From assembly GCA_024291935.2 (NCBI GenBank), contig CM044322.1:68501405-68565404 (forward strand): a stretch of DNA of 64,000 bases. The letters run 5' to 3'. Of the stretch, positions 1 to 12,400 are shown in pieces. Origin of the DNA: Okapia johnstoni. Lineage: Eukaryota; Chordata; Mammalia; Artiodactyla; Giraffidae. Both the position numbers and the translations under genes were made by a program. Positions within the stretch are counted from its first letter, which is position 1. Every line of letters begins with the position of its first letter. The notes below the pieces were generated by a model. That model saw only the letters and a list, made by a program, of their open reading frames with translations. It was not told the origin of the DNA and ran no database searches.

Positions 1-359
1 AATAGGCCTAGTCACATGCAATTTAACAACACATTAAGTTTCTTTTTCTAGACTTTTTCACTTCTGTACAACACAGAGATACTCATAAATTGTACTGAGT
101 AGAGAAAAAAATGAGTTGATCAATAGATTGCAATGAGACTTTGGCTTTCAAATCACTTAATGTTCTTGTATATACTGAGATTTCTAATTTTTTTAAAAAA
201 GACACAGGCTATTCATCCAAGATAGTAAATACAGACAAAAGAAATAAAGAGATAGCATGTCAAAAAATACAATTAAGCTTAGAAAGTTATCTACTGTTAT
301 ACTGTCAAGTTTTACTGGAAAAAAGCTAAGAATACATTTTTAAAAATCAGAATTTTTGC

Positions 360-436
360 TCACCCTGATTTTCCACAGTGCCAGAAAATTTTGACTAGAA
401 TTATGATACCAATTATTATAGTAACAGCAACACATC
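360..436 (-). CDS. CD55: CD55 exon 9 (terminal): transmembrane segment and short tail
   Basis: A strong acceptor (TTTTTTCCCCCTCAAG) precedes a 77-nt coding segment that reads, after the split glycine, [14 protein letters not shown] and then [10 protein letters not shown] with a TGA at 362-360. With exon 8 this gives about 20 hydrophobic residues followed by a basic, cysteine-containing tail. That is the pattern of a single-pass membrane protein, unlike the uncharged GPI signal ending human CD55. Transmembrane CD55 forms are known from mouse and, as I recall, pig and guinea pig. A separate GPI exon could lie left of this window. No AATAAA or ATTAAA is seen on this strand in 1-360, so the 3'UTR continues outside. 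Confidence 0.78.
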
Positions 437-3400
437 CTTGAGGGGGAAAAAATGGTAAGTCAATCAATATAGAAATGAGCAATTACATATGGAATGTAAT
501 TCACAATGACAAACATACTGATCATCAGGTAAGTTAAAGGAAAAATCGGAGACATGAACTATATTTTGCTTGCTTGCTTATGTCACAAGTTTGACAATAA
601 GATCAATTATTTATCCTGTTTTCTCTCAAGGGAAATTGAAATATTTAAATGAAGTATCACAATGCTCAAATAAAATTTTACAGATTTGAGAGGATTCTAA
701 AATGTTTCAACCCCACCATGCTTAATTTTAAATTATTTGATCACTGATGATTTAAACATATTGACTTGTATTATGTGCAATTTCAGCACTAGAAGATGTC
801 TTGGAGTTCACATTTATTTTGTAGATAATTAAACTGAGTCTCAGAAAGGTGAAGCTTCCATATGTGGTTAATGGGAAGCCTATTTACTTAGTTCACAGTA
901 AAGGCAACAGAGATGTAGGTCTTTCTCCATCACAGGAAAGGCATCAGTATCTGGGCACGGAGAATACAACTTCAGAAATGCTTTCCAGGGTTTAGTTTAT
1001 TGCAGATAAAATTTCATTCAGGGAAACTAATATTTACTTTCAATATTAAATGCACTCTTTCGAGTTGAACAACAACAGATAACTGATGAAATAATTTGAT
1101 CAACAGTAAAAAAAAAAATTATACCTTGATTTTTACACATAAACTTTCTTCTTAAAACCAACCACTGCCCTGTCTCCTCACCACCCTGCATATCCCTTTT
1201 CCTCCCCACTACACCCTCCCAAATCCTGGAACTCTTTTTATCTGTACTACAAAGAAAAGCAGAAATAATACTAGAAAAGCAACTGAAGCTAACGTGACTA
1301 ACAAGTGTCTCCAGTTTCAAATCAGCAAAATACGACAGATGTCGCATAATTGATCTGCCATGTGGATACATAATTTTAAAAACAGCTGTTTCTACCACAG
1401 AATTTACAGTATTTTACCCACTTTCTTTAATTGATTCCTTAGCACCATAGCATTAGTTTGAAGGATTGCACTAATAAAATAAATCATGGCTCCTCTAAAA
1501 TTTGCGATTTCTTTTTGTTTTACCACTTCCCATTAATCCCACCATTTTCAAATGTTGCAGAAAAATCCCATTTTCAATTTGAATGATAAATGAAGATACA
1601 AAAATTTTAAAGTGATCCCAAATGTCTAGATGACAAAAGTGGGAATATTCTTAGAACACTGGTCAGCACATATATGTGATTCTAGAAGAAAGTGTGAAGG
1701 TTTATGTTTTAACAGAAAACCAATGCAAAATACAGAAATATGAGAAGTATAATTCTAAATAAACAATTCCTCAATTAATAATTAATGAGAATACTATTTT
1801 GCAAAAGAAAACTTTATAAAGGCAATAGCTTATGATCTAAAATTCACCCAAAGGTGAATCAGTACTAATTTAAGACTAACACAACTTAGGCCAACTTGGT
1901 TAGAAAGCATCACTGACTAAATGGAGGTGAACTTGAGCAAACCAAACTTCAGGAGATAGTGGAGGACAGGGAAGCCTGGTGTGCTACAGTCTATGGAGTA
2001 GCAAAGAGTAGGAGTGACTGAACAACAACAAAGACCTGGGCTAAATGCAACTATAATATTATAAATGAAATTAAGATTATGATTCCAGTGTCCTTAATTA
2101 CTCATTGAAGAGCTTTTGGGTAGGAAAATCACATAATTTTAGAAATGTTTTTCTCTAAGTAAAAGGAGTATTTTAGTAATGTTCCCCACTATGTAGAAAT
2201 ATATTTACCTAGTACTTAAAGCAGTACAAAGCAGTTTGTCTCATTTTAGCTCATTACCTCCAATAACTGGCATGGTACTTGTACATAGTAAAAATGCATG
2301 ATTTTAACTGTTCATAATATTCTCAATAAAAATACCTGAGATTACTCAAACTAAATTTGTATTAGATGGGTATTACATTAATATATAGAGCATTATCTCC
2401 ATTCCTGCACAACCCAAATCAGAATGAGGCTTGCCTCCTTTGCTGAATAAATGTGGATTCATTCAGTCATTTCAAAAGGTCTCACTTATACACATGTCAT
2501 AAAGTGGAAATGCAGTCTCTATACTGTGAAAAACTAAGAAAGCTGTAAACAGGTTTTGTTCTTCCTTATAATCCTATTTAACATAAAAGCATAAGTAAAT
2601 AAGCATGTGATATTTAAAAGAAAAAGTACTTAGATATTTCACTGAGCATTCTCTAATTTTTTTCTTCACTATTGTTAATTGCTACAAGGGATTTATGAAT
2701 GTCACAATATAGGATTTCAGCAATGAAGGGAAAAGAGCAATACTTATAAAGAATCAGGACTATCTTAAGTGTTAAATTTGAGTTGTGCAGCTCTAGGAAA
2801 ATAATTTTTCTACTCTTTCAAGCACTGAATGCTGAAGAAACTAATCATCTCCCTCTATTCAAGTGCCTAATAGCTGTGTGACCTTGAGCAAGTTAAGAAT
2901 CTTGCACAGCCACAGTTCTCTCAGCTACAAGGTGGGACACAGCTACATTACAGGACTGTTGTGAGAAGTGAATGAAGTAATACACAGGCATGTCTCAGTG
3001 CAGTCCTCACCACCAACCCACCGTGCACATGGTACTCTAATAAAGGGCTGTCTGATTCTCTGGTGTGGCCAGAAGGAACCATAAAATTGTCAGATATCCA
3101 TATGAGAAAGATAATAGTGACAAAATAAAAAAGAATTCTTAAAGCTGAGATTTATACAATTTTTAGCACTATGCCAGTAGTTTTCACAACCATTATTTCA
3201 TTAAGCTTCCAAGACTTTAAATAGGAATCATGATCAGCATCTCATAAATGAGAAAATTGAGACTCAGATAGATTAAGTAAATCACTTGGGTTGAGTAATT
3301 ACTAAATGGAAAAAAAAAAAAGCATTGAAACCAAGGTCTGACTGACTCCAAAACATAAGCCATCCTTCTATAAACTACTGTCAACAAAAAACAAAAACCC

Positions 3401-6400
3401 ACAACCATATACAGCCTGTGTTCTCAGTGGGGTTGGTATCATCCTTAAAGGGGAAAGCATATTTTTTTGACTTTTTTACATATAAAGTACAGATGGGCAT
3501 ACAGTACATAAATAGATTAATATTATATCTGTATTATTAATATTTTATAGGGATGATTAGGGAAAAATGCCTTACAAGAGCCTTGAGGGAAAGAGGGTAA
3601 TAATGAAAAAAATTTTTTTCTTGGAAAAATATACTAGTACACAGCAGAGAAGAGCTCTAAAAATCACCTTGCAGGGATATCCCTGGAGGTCCAGTGGTTA
3701 AGAATCTCCCTTCCAATGCAGGGGATGCGAGTTTGAACCCTGGACAGGAAAGTAAAGATCCCACATGCTTCAGGCCAACTAGATCTCAATCAGACAGCCC
3801 ATGGGCAGCAAACTATAAAGCTCTTGCACCACAACAAAGATCTCACATGTGGCAACTGAGACCCAAGACAGTCAAAAATAAATAAACAAATAAAAAATTT
3901 TAAAGAAAGTCACAAGGCAGGCTTCACTTACACAGCAGATAAAGTTCTGAGATGAGCAGTCAGTCTCTATTTCTTGGCAAAATTAAACAGGAAAAAATTC
4001 AAAGTTTTTGCATTCAAATGCAAAGTTCTAATATCATTTGTGTCACTCACGTGCATTGCAGTGGAATCAATAAAAGCAATTTCCTTGTTGTAGAGCTTAT
4101 CTTTAAAATGAGAAAATGTATTCACAGAATACATTTAATAAGTAAAGATAATTTTCAGGTTTATGTTTTACAAGTATAAGATCCCAAAGAAGAATATTAC
4201 CATATGTCTGATATAAAAGGGAAGGAATTCCTATTTTTGAGCACAGGTTGGAATTACAACTAGCCCTAAGGGAAAGTTTCTGGAAAACCACACAATATAT
4301 ACTTAAAGAATTTCAGAGAAAATAGTAAGCATCTCAAATCTTCATTGACTGCCACTGAGCTGGTAAGAAAAAGCTTATCTATTAAATTTTAAGTTCATCT
4401 ATTAAAAGTGTCATTAAGCCATTAGATCATGAGATTTTCACTTAGAATACACGTATTTTTATTTAAAATATAGAATAGACAAAGTGAATTGCAACTGTTG
4501 GAATCTTTCAAAATAAATCTCTTAGCTTAAAAGACGTTTGTCTAAGACATAAAAACTATAATAAGTAACAATGAAAATAGTAAAAGCAAGTAATACTTTC
4601 AGTTTCATAGTCACATGGCTAATTCATGCATGCATAAGATGAGCTTTCAGCTTATAAACACATAAATCAAAGTGTTTTTTAAAAATTTTATAAGTATTTT
4701 CCATTAGACATTATTTATCAATATGCCAATTCAGCTGTATTGCTTCTTAACAGACATTTCTTTTACCATCTTATTAATCTTGTTAATACATAACATCAGA
4801 TGATATATTTATGAACAAAAAGGGACTGGACCGATTGCTAGAAGAAATTGCAACAACAGGTATGTTTTTTGTCTCATGCCTACAGCAACAGAGTTTGGAG
4901 AAACTTTACTTTAAACCACTGACAGGGAAGGGAAAAGGAAGAAGACATAACCAAAAGCACTCTTTGTTTTACTTGGGATAGGACGAATCTAGAAATAGTC
5001 AATGAGTAGTTTATGATTAATTATAAAACACTTGAGAATAGAAACTGTATTGATAACTCTCTCCTCTTGTGATTCTTAGGCACTAAAATGGATGCAGTGA
5101 GCCAAGAGGCATGCAATAATACTTGACTGATTGGCCAAATGATTGAAGTTGTCCTAAAATCACCCTGGAACAAGAATATGGTGGGAAATGTTCTCAGCAT
5201 ACTGAGTACTCTAACATACTGAGTACCTAATGGTGCCCGCAAACATGTCGACAAGATGCCTTTACTTGTTTTCTCTTTGGCACCCACACATACTGTATTC
5301 TGATAGTATCCCTAAGACAGTATCACCAACTCAATGGACATGAATTTGACCAAACTCTGGGAGATAGTGGAGGACAGAGGAGCTTGACATGCTACAGTCC
5401 ATGGGATTATGGAGAGTTGGTCACGACTTAGTGACTGAACAGCAACAACAAAGACAGTAAAAAAACAATATTCTTTTCCAGGAATTATATATCCGAAAGC
5501 GATGACAAATTCTGCGAGCTCTCAGAGAGTCACACTTACCCGATGCAATGATGCTAGCAACTAAAGAAGGAAAAGAGGAAAGAATTACAAAAGTAAAAAT
5601 GTTTTAAAGTCATTAATTTGCTAGCAATTTAACAAATATATGTTTATCAATAAACTGTACTTAAAGTTCAAAAGTAATTAAAATAATGAAAACAATCATA
5701 TTACTAACAATCAAGTAACACACACTAGTATCTATCTCTATTAAACAAATTCAGTCAACAATAGAAGCATAAAATGTGATTAAGAGTTACTGAATACTGA
5801 AACAAACACTATGTAAATTTGGTTATATGACTTGATGGCAAGTCAAGGTTACTGTTAAGGACTAACACTGACAAATGGAAGGTGCATGCCACTATGGATC
5901 ACACTCAGTAGTAGCTACTACTATTTTTTCAATAAGAGCAGGAAAGGCATACAATATTTAAAGGGTAAATTAATTGTATATAAGAGAGAAATTTGATCCC
6001 AAATATTCACTGTATTTTTATCATAATCATTTAAAATAATTGAAAAGTTTAAGTTAAATTTGTTAAATTATCTTATATTCATGCAGAAAAAAATATTTCA
6101 ACACAGTTAGCTCTATAACAAATTTATACTAAGTGAACTTGTTTCTTTTCACCTTGCCCTAGTAAACCTATATGTTCAACCTAAAATTTTTAGGGCCAGA
6201 GATGTTATAAAATTTTAAGAATTCAGTAGCTACATATAAATGTTAAAATTAATGAACTGAATCTAATTGGATCAATATAAGCCGCAAAAGCAATGTTGAG
6301 TGCAAAAAGTCAAGTTAGGTAATGAAACACATGACATACTGTTTCTGTAAATTATAAAAAACATGCAAAGCAATAATATGTACTGCTTATGGTGACATAC

Positions 6401-9400
6401 ATGTAGCGTAAGAATAAAAACACAGAGAGGAAGCTTGCACAATGAGGTATCAACTCACACTGGTCAGAATGGACATCATCAAAAAGTCTACAAACAATAA
6501 ATGCTGGAGAGGGTGTGGAGAAAAGGGAGCCATTCTACACTGTTGGTGGGAATGTAAATTGGTACACCCACTATGGAGAACAGTATGGAGAGTCCTTTAA
6601 CTTAGAATAGTGTTGCTGTGTGTGTGTGCTTAGTCGCTCAGTAGTACCCGACTCTTTGAGAACACATGGACTCCCACCAGACTGCTCTGTCCATGGGGAT
6701 TCTCCAGACAAGATTACTGGAGTGGGTTGCCATGCCCTCCTGCAAGTGATCTTCCCAACCCAGGGATCGAACCCAGGTCTCCTGCATTGGAGGCAGATTC
6801 TTTACCATCTGAGCCACCACAGAAGCCCAAGAATACTGGAGTGGGTAGCCTATCCCTTCTCCAGGGGATCTTCCCAACCCAGGAATCAAACCAGGGTCTC
6901 CTGCATTGCAGGCAGATTCTTTATCAGCTGAGCTACCAAGAAAGTCCAGTTGCCATGTGATCCAATACTCCTGAAAATAGATCCAGAAAAGATAAAAGCT
7001 CTAATATGAAAAGATCCATGCACCCCAATGTTCACGGCAGCACTGTTCACAACAGACAAGACATGGAGGCACCTAAATGTCCATCCACAGAGGACTAGAT
7101 AGAGAAGATGTGGTGTGTATACGCAATGGAGTATTACTCAGCCATAAAAACAATGAACTAATGCCATTTGCAGCAACATGGATGAACCTTGAGATTGTCA
7201 CACTGAGTGAAGTAAGTCAGGCAAAGAGAAATATCATATGATATCACATATTGTGAAATCTAAAAAAAAAATGATACAAATGAATTTATTTACAAAACAG
7301 AAACAGACTCACAGGCTTAGAACACAAAATTTATGGTTACCAAAGGGGAAAGATTGGAGGGAGAGATAAATTAGAAGGTTGGGATTTATACATATAAGCT
7401 AAGTCACTTTGCTGTATGGAAGAAATGAACACAACATTGTAAATCAACTATACTTTGATAAAATTTTTTTAAAGAAGCGGGCAGGAACTGAAGTTCCCTT
7501 TTTAAAAAGGGGAACTAATTGGAGTGAGATTTTGTGTATTTGACCTTTTACCTAAAGGAATAAAGAAACATACAAAGGAAATTTCAACAATAATATCTGT
7601 AATGTTTTAAGTTCTTAAAGATTCTGGGTAATGGCCAAATGACCTTGAGTATGGCAATTTATGAAACCTGGACAACGTACTGAAAAAACAACAATGATAA
7701 CTATTTGAAGACATGGAAGAACAGACTAATTCAGGCAGAAATAAATCAAAGCTGAGAGAGCTCAGGCAGCAGATGAGCTGCAGGGAGTGGGATTTGCCTG
7801 CATGCAGCAGGGAGAAATCCCTAGGCCACTTGGCACAGAGAGCAGAAAGCCACAGTTTCACTGGCTGGAGAAGGCAGAGAACAGAGTTCAGAATCGACAG
7901 AGCATCTGGAAAGTGAGGGGCTGATGCTGCTCTACTTCTTGACATACGTGGTAGTTACACTGACATTTGCTTTAGGAAAGTTATTAAGCCTTATATGTAT
8001 ATTTTGTACAATTTTCTGTGTGTTGATGTCAATGAAAAGTTAAAATAATTTAAAACAATTATCTCTCAGCTCAGTCCTATTGAGATTTAAAAAAAGATAA
8101 AAACAAATGGATAAAAACAACCAAAACCCCACATATCTCTATTAGAGAACAAGAGCGTCTATAAAAAATGGCTATTCATTAAGCAAGTTGTAAAATAAGA
8201 AGACATCCTGGTGGTCTGAATGGGTTTCATTCATTCAGTAGGTTTTCCTGAAATCTAAAGCATATGTTACTCTGCTTTCATAAAAACTGTCATTTAAAGA
8301 GTTAATCTGAAAGATTTCAAAGAACTCTGTGTTTTTAATTACTTATAAGATACTATTAAGGTACTTTACCAAATCAGCAACTCAAGGAAATCTGGAGAGT
8401 TCCTTTAGCAGCCTTGAGGGATGGGTCTCTGTCATTGAATCAGACCTAGAAATCAACCTAAAGGATTATACATACTTGGTTCTTTGAGGGATCATGAGGA
8501 ATTCAGTGGCTCCCTAAAGCTAACATGAAAAACAGCATTTCTTTACCGACCTTAATTTAGAAATGCTTTTATGACACCACAACCTTTTTCTATATCATTG
8601 CAAAAAATATTTCTTTCTTACAGGTATGCTCTAGCACAATCCAAAGTCAGTCAGTTCTGAAGAAAGTCAGAATATTGCTATAAAGAAACTCTGCCTACAA
8701 TAAACCAGACACTACTCAATTTTTTAACCCTGATGAATCTGAAATTTCTACCATGGGACAAAAAAATCCATATTTGGAAACCTGAACTGAAGTCAACTGA
8801 CCTGAAGGAGTACTTCCTCTTCCTTTAGGTGTGCTTGTTGCATGAAAACGCATGGTTGTCCTGGGAACAGCTGTACTTTTTGATGCTGTAACATGAGCAG
8901 AGGTCAATCTTTGTGTTATATGGAGACCCTTAGTCGTATGTACAGAAGTGGACTTCTGTGTAGCTTTAAGATTTTGTGTAAGTAAAGATTTTGCTGGGGT
9001 GAATCTTTGGGTTGTTGGTGTGTTTGCAGGAGCATTTGCCATGATGGGATTCTCAGCTGCTGTAAAGGAAATGTTTGATATCGGGGAATTCCAGGCTGTT
9101 GTGGCAGAATCATTTGCTGTGGAAGGTTTCTGAGGAGGTGATAGGACCTTTGCAGCTGGAACATTCACAGTGGTGTATGTCTGAGAAACTAGTGGGGGCT
9201 TTGTAGCTGAAGAATTTATTGTGATGAGTTTCTGAGGAGTTGGTGGGGTTTCTGTAGCTGGAACATTCACTGTGGTGGGTTTCTGAGGAGTTGGTGGGGT
9301 TTCTGTAGCTGGAACATTCACTGTGGTGGGTTTCTGAGGAGTTGGTGGGGTTTCTGTAGCTGGAACATTCACTGTGGTGGGTTTCTGAGGAGTTGATAGG

Positions 9401-12400
9401 ACTTTGGTACCTGGAACATTTACTTCCGTGGGTTGCTGAACTGCTGGTTTGACTCCTGTAGAAGAAAAATGTTGTAATAAAATTAGGTAAATAATGCTGT
9501 CCAAGTTAAGATTTAGGAACCAACTGTTTGCTCTGACTTTTCTCTTTCCCCATAAATATCTAAGTGTGACTTTTAGGAAACCAAGTATTCTCATGTCTTT
9601 CCCAAGGAACTGAAATGCTATGTATTATCTTTGCTTTGAAATAAGTTGTGCCTATAGGCAACTAAAGTGGGTTTACAACAAAGTAATATTGAGATTCCTA
9701 AAACTATTTTCTATTTGAAAAAGGAAATCAAAGTCAGAACTGGCAGTGATCTCATTCTTAATACCCCCCAAATAGTTTTTCTCATAAATCACCCTCTTTC
9801 CCTCATGCCAAGACCAAAGAAGAACAGGATGCAACCTTGAACCAACAAAGATAAGCACAACACGGTCACTTTTTCCAAAGCAGTGAGGACATGTTAGTGA
9901 CCTTGGGAACTTGCTTTGTTTCACTTCTCTTTTAAAGCAATAAATTCAATCAGCCTACAGTAAATCCCTTTTCTCCTCTTGTGTTGGTTACCAACTTTAC
10001 ACAGAAAAAAAGTTTAGTTTCTCTTTGGATTTTAGGTGAGATAAATATCTGAAGTGCAAATTTAGTGAAGACCCTATTCTGAGAGTCACCAATCTAACAT
10101 TAAAATGTTAGGTCTGTTTGACTTTGGGTTGCTGATCCAATCTCCCTCATGAGGCAGTCCTGAGCAGTGTGTAAGCCTGTTTGACCACATATTAGAGACT
10201 GCTGTCAACTTCTCTAAGCTTCAGTTTTCTCATCTGTAAAATGAATGAATTTTGCTATGAGGTGCCTTGAAATGGTTTTGTTTTTTATTCTGCTTAGAGT
10301 CCTGAGAGTTTTTGGAATCTCTTGGCTGATATATTTCATCACTTTGGGAAATTTTTCAGTCATTATCTCTTAGTGTATTTCTTGTGCTTCTCTCCCTATC
10401 TCTCTTTCTCTCCCTATTTTCTTTTTATCATAATTAGAACAGTCATATCTCAAATGTCTCTTAAATTTGGTCTGCATTTTACTTTCATTTTTCTCTTTGT
10501 TCTTCAGTTTTAACTAATCTTTCTTCCAGTTCCCAATACCGTCTCCTGCTATCTCCAAATTGCCATTAAACCTGTCTACTGTGCTGCTCATTTTAGATAC
10601 TATATTTTCCCATTGAAGAATGTCTATTTGACTCCATATTATAGACTCCAAATCTCTGTTTAAGTTCTCTATCTTTTCCGTTAGTATCTTTAATATATTA
10701 ATCACTTAAAGTCCTTGTCTGCTAACTCAATTATCTAGATCTTTCTTATTTGCTTTTCATTCCTCCTAATTTGGTTATAATTTCTTGCGTCTCTCCATAT
10801 CTAATAATTTTTTATTATATGCAATACATTGTATAAAATTCAGATGATATGATCTTCCAAAGGGAGGGTATCCTTTTCTGATAGGCAGATTGGTCTGAGG
10901 TGATCACATCCTCAGCCTATGAGGGACTGACCTGGGTTACAGTTTCCATATGACTCAGTCTACTTCTGCTCTTGCCTCTGCTGCTTGGAATGAGATCTTT
11001 TTTCCTCAGCCCTGAGAGACTGTAGGAGATCCAAGTCTATTCTTCAGTAGTGCCCTCTCCAGCAACACAGCCTCTCTCCCCACACAGCTTCAAAATGAGC
11101 TTAAATGTTGTAAGGAGGACACTGGCTATAAGCTTGATACAAGCCTGTTCCTGTGATGGGTTTGTTGTCCAAATACCATAAGGTTCAGGAAGATCTCATT
11201 TTGAACTTTGGCAGCTTGAGGTCTAGCTCCCCAGTCTCATCTGCATTCCTAGAAATCAGCAAATGGCTCTTAGGAAAAACTGGGTCAGCCTTTGAGAATT
11301 TCCAGTTTCCAGTGTGTTATCCTAGCTTACCACAATGATTGAGAGCAATGGTCTTTTATGTGGTTCAAGATGGATCCTCCAGGTGCACATCAGAATCGTT
11401 TGCCTTCACTCAGAATTTTAGTTCATTCAGCCCTAGTTATTCCCCTGAGGGAACAACTTTTGCCTTTAAAATATGGTTTAAAGAAAAATCTACCCAGGTT
11501 TCATAGTTATTGTCATGCCAGCATTGGCCTGACATGACATCCTTGAGCATTGCCATAGAGTTGTAGACTCTAAATAGCTGATTATTTAATAAAATAGGGG
11601 AAATAAATATGAAGTGGATCATATGGCTAAATTTTAAAAAATCAAAATTTACTCACTTTAAATGAATTCAAACAATTAAATGAAATTTCCACCCTTTAAC
11701 TATCACATCTCCACGTCATAATAACCCTTATCATTAATGGTACAGAGAAAAAAGATGCAATATTACTGGGACAGTAAATTGGTACAGTTTCTTTTGAAAC
11801 AATATTGGTAACATCTATCAAAAGTTCAAATGCATATATGTTTGATATTGTAATTACACTGCAAGGAATTTATTGTAAAAAAATGTACTTGCACAGACAC
11901 AAGGAACACAATAACATTTACTGTAGAACCTTTTTTAAAATAATTTTTTAAAAAACTAGAACAGATACTAAATTCCCTTCAATAGGAGACTGGTTAAATA
12001 ACTAATATATCCATATAATTAATACAATTTTAAAAAGAAATATGTGTATGTATATTTATTTCCTAGAATAAAACACAAAAATTTATAAACAGTGGCTTCT
12101 TCTGAGGGTAGGACTAGAGGAGACTTTTGCTTCTCATTTTATGTAATCATCAACATGGTTTTAACATTGTGCTGTGCTTAGTCACTCAGTCGTGTCCAAC
12201 TCCCTGTGACCCCATGGACTGTAGCCCACCAGGGTCCTCTGTCCATGGGGATTCACCAGACAAGAATATTGGAGTGGGTTGCTATGCCCTCCTCCACAGG
12301 ATCTTCCCAATCCAGGGATCGAACCCAGGTCTCTTGCATTGCAGGTGGATTCCTTACTGTCTGAGCTACCAGGGAAGCCCAAGAATACTGAAGTGGGTAG

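Larger units (their letters stand above)
437..5539 (-). other. CD55 intron 8
   Basis: A 5.1-kb AT-rich intron before the terminal exon. It contains MIR pieces, a tRNA-derived SINE, and two short BovB/Bov-A 3' fragments (1920-2033, 5327-5455). One hydrophobic frame with a splice-like border (1209-1297) is discussed as a finding. Confidence 0.75.

Noticed and set aside
1027..1398. A 123-codon minus-strand frame in CD55 intron 8 as an extra exon
   Set aside because: This exact frame has no good acceptor-donor pair in the right phase with supporting homology. Only the overlapping hydrophobic frame was kept, as a weak finding.
6620..6960. Several open frames of 60-100 codons with shared text, also seen near 12.2, 30.1, 54.1, 57.5 and 58.7 kb
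   Set aside because: All are translations of Bov-tA/Bov-A2 SINEs in various frames, not a gene family.
9228..9445. CRISPR-like array of regular repeats
   Set aside because: The repeats are contiguous, coding and spacer-free, inside a mammalian gene: a minisatellite.
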